64,000 nt of DNA. Source: Psychromonas sp. 14N.309.X.WAT.B.A12 (lineage in GTDB: Bacteria > Pseudomonadota > Gammaproteobacteria > Enterobacterales > Psychromonadaceae). The notes below the pieces were generated by a model. That model saw nothing but the letters and a program-made list of their open reading frames with translations, did no database searches and was not told where the DNA came from. Location of the stretch: positions 1-64,000 of the forward strand of contig NZ_JAPNXS010000002.1 in the NCBI RefSeq assembly GCF_030397575.1. Reading direction: 5' to 3'. The stretch's first letter is position 1, and every line of letters begins with the position of its first letter. The position numbers and the translations under genes are program-made. Shown here piece by piece: positions 9,879 through 20,400 of the stretch.

Positions 9879-9906
9879 TATTGGGGATGAATTGTTTTTT
9901 TTCAAG
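9879..9906 (-). promoter_or_regulatory. Sigma-32 heat-shock promoter of lon
   Basis: On the minus strand CTTGAAA (9906-9900), 13-nt spacer, CCCCAATA (9886-9879). This fits the sigma-32 consensus CTTGAAA-N(11-16)-CCCCATNT closely; lon is a classic heat-shock gene. About 100 nt separate it from the lon start. Confidence 0.85.
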
Positions 9907-9915
9907 CATATAAAT

Positions 9916-9946
9916 AAAAAAAGAGAGCTAAAAGCTCTCTTTTTTT
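9916..9946 (-). terminator. Terminator after clpX
   Basis: AGAGAGCT-TTT-AGCTCTCT on the minus strand, followed by a long T-run. A-runs and T-runs flank both sides. It separates the clpPX transcript from the lon promoter just beyond it. Confidence 0.88.
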
Positions 9947-9966
9947 AATTTACAGTTACTAACTGC

Positions 9967-11262
9967 TTATTTATCAGACGAAACGCGTTTAGCATCATCT
10001 TCAGAATAGATTAATAATGGCGCAGAATCACCTACGATCACTCCTTCATCCACCACGACTTTAGTTACGTTTTCGACTGATGGCAAATCGTACATTGTAT
10101 CTAACAATACTGCTTCAACAATAGAGCGTAAACCACGAGCACCAGTCTTACGGCTCATTGCTTTTTTAGCCATCGCTGTTAATGCTTCAGGACGGAACTC
10201 AAGCTCAACATTCTCTAAACCAAATAAAGCAGCATATTGTTTCGTAATTGCATTTTTAGGTGCAGTTAAAATTTCAACTAATGCTTCTTCATCTAATTCA
10301 GTTAACGTTGCCACTACTGGTAAACGACCGATGAATTCAGGAATTAAACCATATTTAGCTAAATCTTGAGGTTCAACTTTCTTAAAGGTTTCGCTTAATG
10401 TTTCTTTTGAATCTTCGTCTCGAACTGTAGCACCAAAACCAATACCTGCGCCTGTATCAATACGCTGTTCGATAATGCTATCTAAACCAGAGAATGCACC
10501 ACCACAAATGAATAGTATTTTAGAGGTATCCACTTGGATAAACTCTTGATTTGGATGCTTGCGTCCACCTTGAGGAGGAATAGAAGCAACAGTACCTTCA
10601 ATTAATTTCAATAACGCTTGCTGAACACCTTCACCCGATACATCACGAGTAATTGATGGATTTTCAGATTTACGCGTAATTTTATCGATTTCATCGATGT
10701 AAATAATACCTCGTTGCGCTTTCTCAGGATCATAATCACATTTCTGTAATAGCTTCTGAATGATGTTTTCAACATCTTCACCAACATAACCGGCTTCAGT
10801 TAATGTTGTTGCATCAGCCATAGTGAAAGGTACATCTAATAAGCGCGCCATGGTTTCAGCCAATAATGTTTTACCACTACCCGTTGGACCAATAAGTAAG
10901 ATATTTGATTTGCTTAACTCAACACCGTCAGCAATGTCACCATGTTTTAAACGTTTGTAATGGTTGTAAACTGCTACTGAAAGTACTTTCTTAGCAAGGT
11001 CTTGACCAATTACATAATCATCTAAAGAGGCACGAATCTCATGCGGTGTTGGTAATTTTTTCTTACTGTTATCCGTATCAGTAGTACTTGTTAACTCTGC
11101 AATCTCTTCTTTAATGATATCGTCACAAAGGTCAACACACTCATTACAAATGTACACAGAAGGTCCAGCAATCAGCTTTTTAACTTCATGTTGGCTTTTA
11201 CCACAGAACGAACAATACAATAGACTGCTATTGTTAGCGTCATTGTTATTTTTATCCGACAT
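9967..11262 (-). CDS. clpX: ATP-dependent Clp protease ATP-binding subunit ClpX
   Basis: 431 aa AAA+ unfoldase that feeds substrates to ClpP. N-terminal zinc-binding domain with cysteines at about 17, 20, 39 and 42 (CSFC ... CNEC), Walker A GPTGSGKT at 125-132, Walker B YIDEIDK, and the ClpP-docking loop GIGFGATV. The start is the ATG at 11262: GAGAGG lies 11 nt upstream, whereas a TTG three codons earlier would leave only 2 nt. Only about 20 nt follow clpP, so the two are co-transcribed. Confidence 0.97.
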   Translation of the reverse strand: MSDKNNNDANNSSLLYCSFCGKSQHEVKKLIAGPSVYICNECVDLCDDIIKEEIAELTSTTDTDNSKKKLPTPHEIRASLDDYVIGQDLAKKVLSVAVYNHYKRLKHGDIADGVELSKSNILLIGPTGSGKTLLAETMARLLDVPFTMADATTLTEAGYVGEDVENIIQKLLQKCDYDPEKAQRGIIYIDEIDKITRKSENPSITRDVSGEGVQQALLKLIEGTVASIPPQGGRKHPNQEFIQVDTSKILFICGGAFSGLDSIIEQRIDTGAGIGFGATVRDEDSKETLSETFKKVEPQDLAKYGLIPEFIGRLPVVATLTELDEEALVEILTAPKNAITKQYAALFGLENVELEFRPEALTAMAKKAMSRKTGARGLRSIVEAVLLDTMYDLPSVENVTKVVVDEGVIVGDSAPLLIYSEDDAKRVSSDK

Positions 11263-11281
11263 AGTTATCAATACCTCTCAA

Positions 11282-11905
11282 TTATTTTCTACGCGTTAAA
11301 ACAGAATCCACAATACCGTAATCCACTGCTTCTTGTGCACGCATAAAATTATCACGGTCTGTATCACGCGCAATAACTTCAATATCTTTACCTGTATGGA
11401 ATGCTAATAACTCATTCATACGTTGTTTTGTTGCAATGATCTCTTTAGCATGAATTTCAAAATCAGATGCCTGACCTTGGAAACCACCTAAAGGTTGATG
11501 AATCATTACTTTAGCGTTAGGTAATACATGACGCTTACCTTCTGCACCACTTGCTAATAGAAATGCGCCCATACTCGCAGCCATCCCCATACAAATAGTA
11601 CTTACATCAGGTTTAATAAACTGCATAGTGTCGTAAATCGCCATACCTGCACTAATTGAACCACCTGGTGAGTTGATGTAGATGTAAATATCTTTCTCTG
11701 TGCTTTCTGATTCTAAGAATAATAACTGTGCAGAAATCAAGTTTGCCATGTGATCTTCAACAGGGCCTGTTAAAAAGATAACACGCTCTTTTAATAGTCG
11801 AGAATAGATATCATATGAACGCTCACCTTTTGCCGTTTGTTCAACAACCATAGGGATAAGTGCGTTACTAATTTGTTCCGTATTTCCAGCAAATGGGTTA
11901 GTCAT
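11282..11905 (-). CDS. clpP: ATP-dependent Clp protease proteolytic subunit ClpP
   Basis: 207 aa serine peptidase with the triad Ser111 ([10 protein letters not shown]), His136 (VMIHQPLGG) and Asp185, the same numbers as in E. coli. Forms the tetradecameric chamber served by ClpX. The frame stays open upstream to 11995, but that extension reads into the tig-clpP hairpin and has no family counterpart; the ATG at 11905 has an AGGA box and the expected length. Confidence 0.97.
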   Translation of the reverse strand: MTNPFAGNTEQISNALIPMVVEQTAKGERSYDIYSRLLKERVIFLTGPVEDHMANLISAQLLFLESESTEKDIYIYINSPGGSISAGMAIYDTMQFIKPDVSTICMGMAASMGAFLLASGAEGKRHVLPNAKVMIHQPLGGFQGQASDFEIHAKEIIATKQRMNELLAFHTGKDIEVIARDTDRDNFMRAQEAVDYGIVDSVLTRRK

Positions 11906-11950
11906 ATTCCATCCTAAATTATTTTTATTTATTGTGTCTACCAAAATGAA

Positions 11951-11980
11951 AATGGCCCGAGTGAAATCACTCGAGCCATT
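11951..11980. terminator. Hairpin between tig and clpP
   Basis: AATGGC-CGAGTG-AAAT-CACTCG-GCCATT with one internal mismatch, followed on the minus strand by TTTTCATTTT. It is a likely terminator or attenuator after tig, leaving clpP with its own promoter. Confidence 0.75.
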
Positions 11981-12017
11981 GAAATTTATAACCAATTGAA
12001 TTAATAGTTAAAAACTA

Positions 12018-13325
12018 TTAAGCAGCAGGTTTATTCATCACTTCATCAAACGATTTTTTCACTTCAGTTACTTTAGCTTTTTCAATGATAAAATCAACTG
12101 CTTGCTCTTCTAATGCTACATTTTCCATGTTTTGCATTAGCTCTTTGTTGTTTTTGTAGTATTCAACAACTTCAGCTGGGTTTTCGTAAGCAGATGCTGC
12201 GTTTTCGATTAATGCAGAAACTTTATCTTGGTCAACTTTTAATTCGTTAACTTTGATCACTTCACCTAATAATAAACCAACTTTAACACGCTTCTCAGCT
12301 TGCTCAGCAAATAATTCTGCTGGTAATTCAGGTAAGTTGTTTGGATCCATTTCTTTACCGTAACGCTCCATAGCTTGCTTACGTAAAACGTTAACTTCGC
12401 TATCGATTAATGCTTTTGGTACTTCAACTTCGTTGTTTTCTACTAATGCAGTTAATACATTGTCTTTAGCAGTGTTTTTAACTACTTGATCAAGTTCACG
12501 TTGCATGTTTTTCTTAACGTCAGCTTTTAGAGCTTCTAAGTCACCACTTTCAACGCCAAATTTCTTAACGAACTCTTCAGTTAGTTCAGGAAGAATTTGT
12601 TGCTCAACTTTAGTTAGGTTGATTGCGAATTGTGCAACTTTACCTTTTAACTGTTCAGCATGGTAATCTTCAGGGAAAGTCACGTCGATTGTGAACTCTT
12701 CACCTGCTTTTTGGCCAAGAATACCAGATTCAAAACCAGGAATCATACGATCACTACCTAGAACGATTTGGAAGCCTTCAGCTTTACCGCCTTCGAATAA
12801 TTCACCGTCGATAGAACCTTCAAAGTCAACCGTTACTTGGTCATCTTTCTTAGATTTACGTTTAACTTCTTTCCACTCAGCATGTTGCTTTTGTAGCGTC
12901 ACTAACATGTTATCTAAGTCAGCATCTTCAATTGAAGTAGATACTGTTTCAACAGCTAACTCTTCTAATGCATTAAGCGCTACTTCTGGGTAGATTTCAA
13001 ATGTAGCAGTGAAAACAAAGTCTTCGCCTTTTTTACGCGGTTGTGGTGCAACAGCAGGTGCGCCAGCTGGGTTTAGTTTTTCAGCTACGATTGCTTCGTA
13101 AAAGTTACGTTGCATTACTTCGCCACCAACTTCTTGCTCAATAGCAGCACCGAAACGCTTAGCGATAACTGATGCAGGTACTTTACCTGGGCGGAAGCCA
13201 TCAACACGTTGTGTTTTAGATAGGTGACGGATACGACCATCAAACTCTTTATCAAATGCTTCAGCGGCAACAGTAATTGTTAATACGCGCTCTAGACCTT
13301 GTGTAGATTCAACAGAAACTTGCAT
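12018..13325 (-). CDS. tig: Trigger factor
   Basis: 435 aa ribosome-associated chaperone. The N-terminal ribosome-binding domain carries the signature GFRPGKVP (about residues 43-50), the middle FKBP-type peptidyl-prolyl isomerase domain runs about 150-245, and the C-terminal arm domain ends [19 protein letters not shown]. Binds near the exit tunnel and shields nascent chains. First gene of the conserved tig-clpP-clpX-lon block. Confidence 0.97.
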   Translation of the reverse strand: MQVSVESTQGLERVLTITVAAEAFDKEFDGRIRHLSKTQRVDGFRPGKVPASVIAKRFGAAIEQEVGGEVMQRNFYEAIVAEKLNPAGAPAVAPQPRKKGEDFVFTATFEIYPEVALNALEELAVETVSTSIEDADLDNMLVTLQKQHAEWKEVKRKSKKDDQVTVDFEGSIDGELFEGGKAEGFQIVLGSDRMIPGFESGILGQKAGEEFTIDVTFPEDYHAEQLKGKVAQFAINLTKVEQQILPELTEEFVKKFGVESGDLEALKADVKKNMQRELDQVVKNTAKDNVLTALVENNEVEVPKALIDSEVNVLRKQAMERYGKEMDPNNLPELPAELFAEQAEKRVKVGLLLGEVIKVNELKVDQDKVSALIENAASAYENPAEVVEYYKNNKELMQNMENVALEEQAVDFIIEKAKVTEVKKSFDEVMNKPAA

Positions 13326-13487
13326 TGTATTTCCTTTATCTTTTACATTAAAAATTGTTTTTACTGATGAAAGAAAAATGTATTACTTTCATCACTAAGG
13401 TGTATTTGCGTGGACTACCGCATTATAGAAATGACACCTTAATTAAAAATTAGTTTGTAATTTATATGGTGAAATTTAAGACGCGCC

Positions 13488-13516
13488 ATTATAGACACTG
13501 TTATGACGATAGTCGA
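13488..13516 (-). promoter_or_regulatory. Candidate tig promoter
   Basis: On the minus strand -35 TCGACT (13516-13511), 17-nt spacer and perfect -10 TATAAT (13493-13488), then GGCGCG. A second TATAAT at 13427-13422 lacks a good -35. Either could drive tig. Confidence 0.5.
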
Positions 13517-13810
13517 TAGGCAGTCCATAGGAAAAACGACATGCAAGCCCTATTTTTCATAGATCCACGCTTATTTCACACAATTTTCAGTGAATTGTTA
13601 ACATAAACAGATTAAATTGATGAAAATCATCACTTAATAAGTGTTCAATAGTTGTACGATAACGTCGAATATCAAACAGATAAAAGATGAAATAAAGAGG
13701 AAAATAAATCAAATCCTCATAAGAAATTAAGGTCATTGAAAAGAGTTTAACGTCGCATTTTTATCAGCCAAATAAAGTCTCATATTTTATCTATTGTTAC
13801 AGCATAAAAT
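13517..13810. other. Intergenic DNA upstream of tig
   Basis: Part of the 555-bp gap between tig and the MarC-family gene. Apart from the tig promoter candidate on one side and a hairpin on the other, no gene, repeat or ncRNA is seen. Confidence 0.5.
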
Positions 13811-13843
13811 AAAACTAGGTTTAACTTTTTTAAGCTAAACCCA
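13811..13843 (-). terminator. Terminator after MarC-family gene
   Basis: GGTTTA-g-CTT-AAAA-AAG-t-TAAACC on the minus strand, followed by TAGTTTTATTTTA. Imperfect stem with one internal mismatch and a moderate T-run. Confidence 0.6.
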
Positions 13844-13880
13844 ATGAATAATCGATAAAGGCTAAATACAGATTAAAACC

Positions 13881-14495
13881 TTAATGTAATAAAAGAGAAT
13901 CGACAAAGAACCCTTTCACACCAGAAAAGACAATTTGCGCACCAATCGCAGATACAAATAATCCAGTAATTTTAGGTAACACTTCTAAACCTTGTTGCCC
14001 TAATAACTGTTGAATTTTGTTTGAAAAAAGCAACACTGCGGCAATTGATAATACCGCTGCAATCAACGAAGCAATCACACTCATAAAGTCAGTAAAACTT
14101 TCTAATTCCGCACCAATTACCATTAAAATACCAATCACACCAGGTCCGATAGCAACAGGAATAGCTAAAGGTACTATAGCAAAGTCTCCGCCGCGCTTAT
14201 TGGTGCCTTCTGGCATTTCCGTATCACCCTTAATCATCTCCAATGCACTTAAAAACAATACGGTACCCGCTCCGATTTTGAAGGCATCCAAGGTAATACC
14301 AAATAAACTGAAAATATATTGCCCAAAAATCAAAAAGACTAAGCTAATAATCAATACCGTAATGCTCAGTTTTAAAATTACCCGCTTCTTCTCACTTGAG
14401 CTAAGGCTCTTACTCAAGATCAAGAATACTGACAACACAAAGAAAGGTGTCATCATAAAAAATAGTTTTAAATAAAGGGTAATAAACTGTTCCAT
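13881..14495 (-). CDS. MarC-family integral membrane protein
   Basis: About 204 aa with six hydrophobic segments, beginning MEQFITLYLKLFFMMTPFFVLSVFL and containing IPVAIGPGVIG, the layout of the MarC/UPF0056 family of inner-membrane proteins. Despite the name, the family has no proven role in multiple antibiotic resistance. The ATG at 14495 is preferred because GAGAG lies 5 nt before it; a TTG six codons upstream has no such site. Confidence 0.85.
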   Translation of the reverse strand: MEQFITLYLKLFFMMTPFFVLSVFLILSKSLSSSEKKRVILKLSITVLIISLVFLIFGQYIFSLFGITLDAFKIGAGTVLFLSALEMIKGDTEMPEGTNKRGGDFAIVPLAIPVAIGPGVIGILMVIGAELESFTDFMSVIASLIAAVLSIAAVLLFSNKIQQLLGQQGLEVLPKITGLFVSAIGAQIVFSGVKGFFVDSLLLH

Positions 14496-14634
14496 TTCGA
14501 CTCTCATTAACAAATAAACAATTGATCAAGATTTTTCAGCGCGATGCTAACACAGAGTGATTTAAAAGATCTTTAACTATTTAAAAGAAAATGAATAGAA
14601 ATGATTTATCGCAAATTAATGGAGTAAAGAACAA

Positions 14635-14735
14635 TGAAAAGCTTGCAAGGCGCAAGCTGAAAAAAGGAACCGCAGAGCGGTTCCGGTCATATCACTAGCC
14701 TGTCGGCTAATTTCACCCAGCGTTCCTTAAAAACT
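14635..14735. repeat. Copy of a dispersed intergenic repeat module
   Basis: Hairpins GCTTGC/GCAAGC (14641-14657) and GGAACCGC/GCGGTTCC (14666-14684), then ACTAGCCTGTCGGCTAA and CCCAGCG. The same order of words, roughly 70% alike by eye, recurs at 30565-30637 inside the large repeat block. It lies in the 3' flank of ybaK. Confidence 0.65.
14660..14684 (-). terminator. Terminator of ybaK
   Basis: GGAACCGC-TCT-GCGGTTCC followed by TTTTTT on the minus strand: an 8-bp perfect stem, 3-nt loop and six Ts. It lies inside the dispersed repeat module. Confidence 0.85.
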
Positions 14736-14760
14736 ATTTCTTTTAATTACATTGAGTTAA

Positions 14761-15222
14761 CTATATTAAAGCGACAAAACTAGCCGATAGTATCGATGCT
14801 AGATCTTCTGCGTTTAATTGAATTTCTAAACCTCGTTTACCTGCGCTGACATAAATATCTGGGTATAACTTTGCAGTATCATCAATCACTGTGGTGAGTT
14901 GTTTTTTTTGTCCTAAAGGACTTACGCCACCTAATACATATCCCGATGAACGTAATACGTCGTTTTTGTCCGCCATCTGTGCTTTCTTGCCTTTTAACGC
15001 ATTGGCAACTGCCTTCAGATTTAACTGCTCAGTCACAGGTAATATGGCAACCACCAATTGTTTATCGAGATCCACCACTAAGGTCTTAAATACTCGTTTC
15101 GGGTCCACATTCATTTTTTCAGCGGCTTCTAGCCCATACGACTCATGTTTTTTATCATGTTTATATTGATGAACTTGAAAGGCAATTTTATGCTTTTCTG
15201 CTACTTTAATCGCTGGAGTCAT
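14761..15222 (-). CDS. ybaK: Cys-tRNA(Pro)/Cys-tRNA(Cys) deacylase YbaK
   Basis: 153 aa, YbaK/EbsC family, trans-editing enzyme that hydrolyses Cys-tRNA(Pro) formed in error by prolyl-tRNA synthetase. Recognised by MTPAIKVAEKHKI at the start, the conserved lysine region RVFKTLVVDLD, GYVLGGVSPLGQKK and VSAGKRGLEIQL. It has its own terminator and sits downstream of recD on the same strand. Confidence 0.93.
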   Translation of the reverse strand: MTPAIKVAEKHKIAFQVHQYKHDKKHESYGLEAAEKMNVDPKRVFKTLVVDLDKQLVVAILPVTEQLNLKAVANALKGKKAQMADKNDVLRSSGYVLGGVSPLGQKKQLTTVIDDTAKLYPDIYVSAGKRGLEIQLNAEDLASILSASFVALI

Positions 15223-15286
15223 GTTATTTCCTACCTTTACTTATTTCAGCGCCAATAAACCCTCGTTTAATTGGTGTATTACTTTA

Positions 15287-17401
15287 TTAATTAGTTGTTA
15301 ATCGTTCTGTTAAACGGCTGTTTCTACTTGCTCGGTTTCTTACCGAACTCGCTACCAATGCAAGGTCTGCAATCAAGGTTAAACGCTTTTTAGCGCGTGT
15401 GATACCTGTATAAATTAACTCACGGTTCATCACGGGTAATGCGTAATCAGGTAAAGCTAACAAAGTATGTTTAAACTCAGAGCCTTGACTCTTATGCACC
15501 GTCATCGCAAATACCGTTTGATGCGCAGGTAAACGGCTTGGTTGAAAATCTGCAACACTACCATCAGGCATTACAAAATAGACTCTTAATTGTCCGTGTT
15601 CATCTTCTAAACATAAGCCTATGTCGCCATTGAACAAACCAAGGTGATAACTGTTTTCAGTGACCATCACTGGGCGTCCGACATACCAAGTTTGTGTCAT
15701 ATCAAAACGGCGCACCAACAAGCCTGCTTTTTGTAATAGCTTTTCACAACGATGATTTAATGCATTTACGCCCCACTCTTGCTCTCGAGTCGCACACAAT
15801 ATTTTAAAGTCATTAAAAGCACTCAGCAGTACTTTAGCTTGACCACGATTATCTTGATTAATGATACATAACTCAGAGAGGTAAGGGGTATACCCTTCCA
15901 CCACTAAACGATCAAAATCAGTAGCGCTTTCTGCATCATTAGCATAATAAGCAAGGTCGTCGTATTTTTCACATAAGGCAGCCAATTTGACAGCCGTTAC
16001 GCCACCTTTATTCACCGCACTGGCTAAATAACCAATACCAGAGTACTGATCAAATCGGTAACTCTTTCTTAATAAGCACAAATTATCAGACATAGTCGCT
16101 TGCGCATGTTTACCTTGTGATAATAAACAATCAAAGCCTGTTAGCTCAGCTAATTGCTGTGCTTTTTGTTGACTGTAGCCTGAGTCAATAAAGGAACAAA
16201 TATCACCTAGTACCGCTCCTGCCTCCACTGAAGCTAATTGGTCTTTGTCCCCTAACAAAATTAAACGAGCATGATCGGGTAATGCACTGAGCAATTTCGC
16301 CATTAAAGGTAAATCCACCATAGAAGCTTCATCCACCAGCAGCAAATCTAAAGTTAATTGATTACCAGCATGATGACGGAAATGCGCACTATTATTTCGT
16401 ACACCTAACAAACGATGGATAGTGCTCGCATCCGTTGGAATGTTCGGTGCTTTTTGACCATCTGCTGGACTACCCAAATCTAACTCATCTAGAGCATTAG
16501 TAATCGACTCAGTCAGTCGAGCCGCAGCTTTCCCCGTCGGCGCGACCATCTTAATCATCAAATCTGGTTGAGCATTTAACAAAAGTGCTAATAATTTCAC
16601 CACTGTGGTGGTTTTACCTGTACCTGGGCCACCAGAAATAATACAACGTGGAGAGGTTAGTGCTAAGGCAGCACTGATTTTTTGCCAATCACAACGCACT
16701 TTATTTGGGATCAATGATTCTAATAAAATCAGATCTTTTGCGGAACTTGCATCAGTAAAGCACTGTTGCACTGCAGGCCAATCAACTGATGCTTGCTCAA
16801 TCACATCTAAGTATTTTTCACATAACGCTTGAATTGATTGACTGGTATCACTTTGCCAAGCATTCCATAAATAACCATATTGCGGCGTAAATAACTTCTC
16901 TAAATACCCTTTGCTAGCCACATCGACTTGTACAGAGATCGGCTGCAATAACTTGTCAGAAATCAACTGCTCAAATTCCGCATAACGAGCCATAAACAAG
17001 GCACTGTATTGCAGTCTTAAGGGAGCATCATCACCGCAACAGAGGCTTTCATTCAGTTGATAATGTGTTTGTTGAGGATCATGAAAAATACAAGACACAT
17101 TTAAACGTTCACTCACTTGTTGAGAATCCAGCGCCAATTGCAAACAGTGTTGATGAAACAATCCCCCCATTTTATCAATAGGTAAACAGATATGACCGCC
17201 ACCTAGCTGTTGACTGGTTAATGCCGCCGCCAGTTGCATCAAGTTATCTGCACCTAATTCCGCCATAAACTTTGCAAAGTGGAAATCGATAGGTCGAATT
17301 TGTTGATTTAACTGACACTGTTTTAATAGCGTTAACATACTGTTTTCTGTTGAACTAACAGTTGTCGACTCAAAGCTTGATGATATTGATTTTTCTAGCA
17401 T
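15287..17401 (-). CDS. recD: Exodeoxyribonuclease V subunit alpha (RecD)
   Basis: 704 aa superfamily 1B helicase with 5'-3' polarity, the fast motor of RecBCD. Walker A GGPGTGKT at 257-264, Walker B LLVDEASMVDL, GDKDQLASVEAG, and C-terminal motif VI with FAMTVHKSQGSEF and YTGITRAKKRL. The ATG overlaps the recB stop by 7 nt (ATGCTAG), so recB and recD are translationally coupled. Confidence 0.96.
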   Translation of the reverse strand: MLEKSISSSFESTTVSSTENSMLTLLKQCQLNQQIRPIDFHFAKFMAELGADNLMQLAAALTSQQLGGGHICLPIDKMGGLFHQHCLQLALDSQQVSERLNVSCIFHDPQQTHYQLNESLCCGDDAPLRLQYSALFMARYAEFEQLISDKLLQPISVQVDVASKGYLEKLFTPQYGYLWNAWQSDTSQSIQALCEKYLDVIEQASVDWPAVQQCFTDASSAKDLILLESLIPNKVRCDWQKISAALALTSPRCIISGGPGTGKTTTVVKLLALLLNAQPDLMIKMVAPTGKAAARLTESITNALDELDLGSPADGQKAPNIPTDASTIHRLLGVRNNSAHFRHHAGNQLTLDLLLVDEASMVDLPLMAKLLSALPDHARLILLGDKDQLASVEAGAVLGDICSFIDSGYSQQKAQQLAELTGFDCLLSQGKHAQATMSDNLCLLRKSYRFDQYSGIGYLASAVNKGGVTAVKLAALCEKYDDLAYYANDAESATDFDRLVVEGYTPYLSELCIINQDNRGQAKVLLSAFNDFKILCATREQEWGVNALNHRCEKLLQKAGLLVRRFDMTQTWYVGRPVMVTENSYHLGLFNGDIGLCLEDEHGQLRVYFVMPDGSVADFQPSRLPAHQTVFAMTVHKSQGSEFKHTLLALPDYALPVMNRELIYTGITRAKKRLTLIADLALVASSVRNRASRNSRLTERLTTN

Positions 17402-20400
17402 GACAACTCCTCCAGCAACATTTCAGCCGTTAATTCGCCGCTTAATAACTTATCCAATTTATCAATCAACTCAAATTTAGGTTTAGTGAAATAAACGCCC
17501 GCTTCTTTAGTACCTTGCATACCACGTAGGAAAGTATAAAACACACCACCTACATGTTTTTCATAATCATAATCAACCAAACGTGAACGTAATAACCGAT
17601 GTAATGCTAAGGTATAAAGCTGATATTGAAAATCATAACGATGTTCAATAATAGCCTCTGACATAGCTTGTTGACTATAATCAGCCAACTCATCACCTAA
17701 ATAGTTTGATTTATAATCGAGTACGAAATATTGCCCTTGGTATTCAAACGTTAAATCAATGAAACCTTTTAACATCCCTTGTACTTGATTAAACTGTAAT
17801 GAGCCAGCTTGCGCAGATAAAGGATCATAATACGCAATTAATCGATTAACCGATGTCGCTTCAATGGGTTGCATAGGAATAAAGAATTGCATCTCCACTT
17901 TTTTCTGCGCTTCACTTAATTGAGATAAAGATAAATCAGGGTAAAGAGCCGGCGCTAAAGGGTGTGCCAAAATATGATTAATCCATTGGCTAACAATAGG
18001 CGCCCATTCTTCTGGATCTTCGTAATTATTGACTGTTAATCGCTCTTCTAACCAGGGAGTTAGCTGTTTAGATGGACTATCTTGAAAATCAATCTCTTCA
18101 AATAGTTCATGCAAAAACGTTCCGTGCTTGGCACCTCTTGGGAAACCAAACACATTCTTAGTTGGCACTTCATTAGTTAACAGTTGCAATTCATTGCTTA
18201 CTGCGATTAATTCCGCACGCTCTTCAGGGATTTTTTTAGTTTGCTTATTTTCCAAGGTTGGCGCCGTATGAAAACGCGATAAAGCAGAGTAACTGGTTAC
18301 CCACCAATTTTTTTCAATGACACCGGAGAAGCGTTTCGGCGCGATTAATTGATCTGGCGATGGTGTGGCAACTTGATAGGTCTCACTGGGTAAATCAGGC
18401 GCATGGCGAATACCAATGTTATCGGATTGCTGACACACACCTTGCAATAAACGGACTAAATTTTGGTCATCACCGGCTTGTAACTCCTCGCCCGCTTTAA
18501 TGGTTAAATAACCTAAAGCACTTTTTGTTAAAGGTGTCGCTTTTGCACGGCCTTTTTTATAAGGGCCAATACCTAAATAACAACGATAAACACTGCGCGT
18601 TAAACCTACATATAACAAACGAATATCTTCTGCTAACAACTCTTTTTCAGTCTTCTCTTTACTGACTTCACTGCCATCAAGGTCGAATACCAAGCGCTGT
18701 TTAGCATCATGAAATAAGTATTCTTTTGGTTCACGATATAACCCACTGAAAGGGATAAATACAATATCGTATTCCAATCCTTTAGATTTATGTAAGGTGC
18801 TCACTTGTACCAAAGACTTTTCACTTTCTAAACGTTGTTTTTGTTCGCCCTGCTCACTTTTAGCATGACTAATTTGTTCACTAAACCAACGTAATAAAGC
18901 AAATGCCCCTTCAAATACCATACTATTTTTTTGTAACAACTCCGCGAGGTGTAACAAATCCGTCAAGGCGCGTTCACCTTGGCTTTGCGTTAATAGATGC
19001 GCACTAATACCCTGCTCATGAAAACATTGTTGCAACATCACTAAGATGCCACTCTCTTCCCACAGAGTTTTATACCGCGCAAAATCTGCAATCTTACTTT
19101 CCCAACGAGCCGTTTCAGAAAAAGTATTGTGTACTTCCAAAGGGGTTAGTGAAAAAAGCTTACAGGCAATCGCAGATCGTAAATAACGCTCGTTACTTGG
19201 GTGTAAACAAGCGTTTAATAATCGTAATAAGTCCTGCGCTAAGATGCTGGCAAACACACTCTCTTTGAGTGATAAATACACACTATTAATATTTTCTTCT
19301 AATAGCGCTTTGCGAATAATATTCGCCTCATTACCGGTTCTCACTAACACCGAAATATTATTAGCATGAATAGGATGATGATTACCTTCTGTGTCTTCCA
19401 AATAAGCCTGATTTTGTTGCGATAACAATAACAATGCTTTAATTTCGTTAACCGTTGCCTGTGCACTTTCATGACGGAAAGCGTCACTACTTAATGCACC
19501 TTTTACATGTAAAAACTGTAATGCGGTTTGTTGATCATCTTCAGGGTTATTCACCACCAGCTTTTTACGTTTAATCGGTGGCGCTTGCACTGGGTGGAAA
19601 GGAATATCTTGGTCATAAATAAACGGCGCAATTTTATGTTGGAAAAAGCCATTCACCGCATCGATCATTTCTGCGCTAGAACGATAGTTGTTATCCAAAC
19701 TATAATGGGCAGACACCGCATTACGCGCTTTCATGTAAGTAAATATATCCGCACCACGGAAACTATAAATCGCCTGTTTTGGATCGCCAATCATAAATAA
19801 ACCAAAAGCAGTCTGTGAATTCATGGCTTCAGGCGGCTCATCAACAGCTGGGTCAGCTTGCTGATAAATGGTATCAAAAATTCGGTATTGCACTGGGTCG
19901 GTATCTTGGAACTCATCAATCAAAGCAATCGGATATTGCTGTTTGATTTGCTCTCCTAAATGTCCTTCTGGCGAGTGCTGTAATGCAATATCCAAACGTG
20001 TCAGCAAGTCATCAAACCCTAATAACATATGCTGCTGTTTAGTTTTTTGTAGGTTGTCTCGCACCCAATGCGTTGCTTTAATTAACAAGGTATTTTTTAG
20101 GGAGATATCCTTTGCTAACAAAGACTCGATTAAGGCAAAAGTTGAGTGTGTCGGTGGCTCACCTTTTTTAGTTTTAGTTATCAACTCTGATTGCGAAAAC
20201 TTCAATAGATTTTTAGGTAAGGTTAAATCTAAGCTATCAGAAGCTGCCCATGCACAAACGTCCTCAAACCATTTTGGTAAATAACGTTTACTGTAACTGC
20301 GTTTATCAATACCTGAATACTCAATAATATCTAAGTAATCATCTTTATCGGCATTCCAAGCTTGTTTAACGTCATTAATCGCTTGTAAACCTTGTTCATA

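Noticed and set aside
9780-9905. N-terminal extension of Lon
   Set aside because: The heat-shock promoter overlaps it and the start at 9779 fits the family.
11906-11995. N-terminal extension of ClpP
   Set aside because: It reads into the tig-clpP hairpin and has no family counterpart.
14891-15169. 92-codon plus-strand frame inside ybaK
   Set aside because: It is an antisense shadow of a well-conserved gene without start signals.
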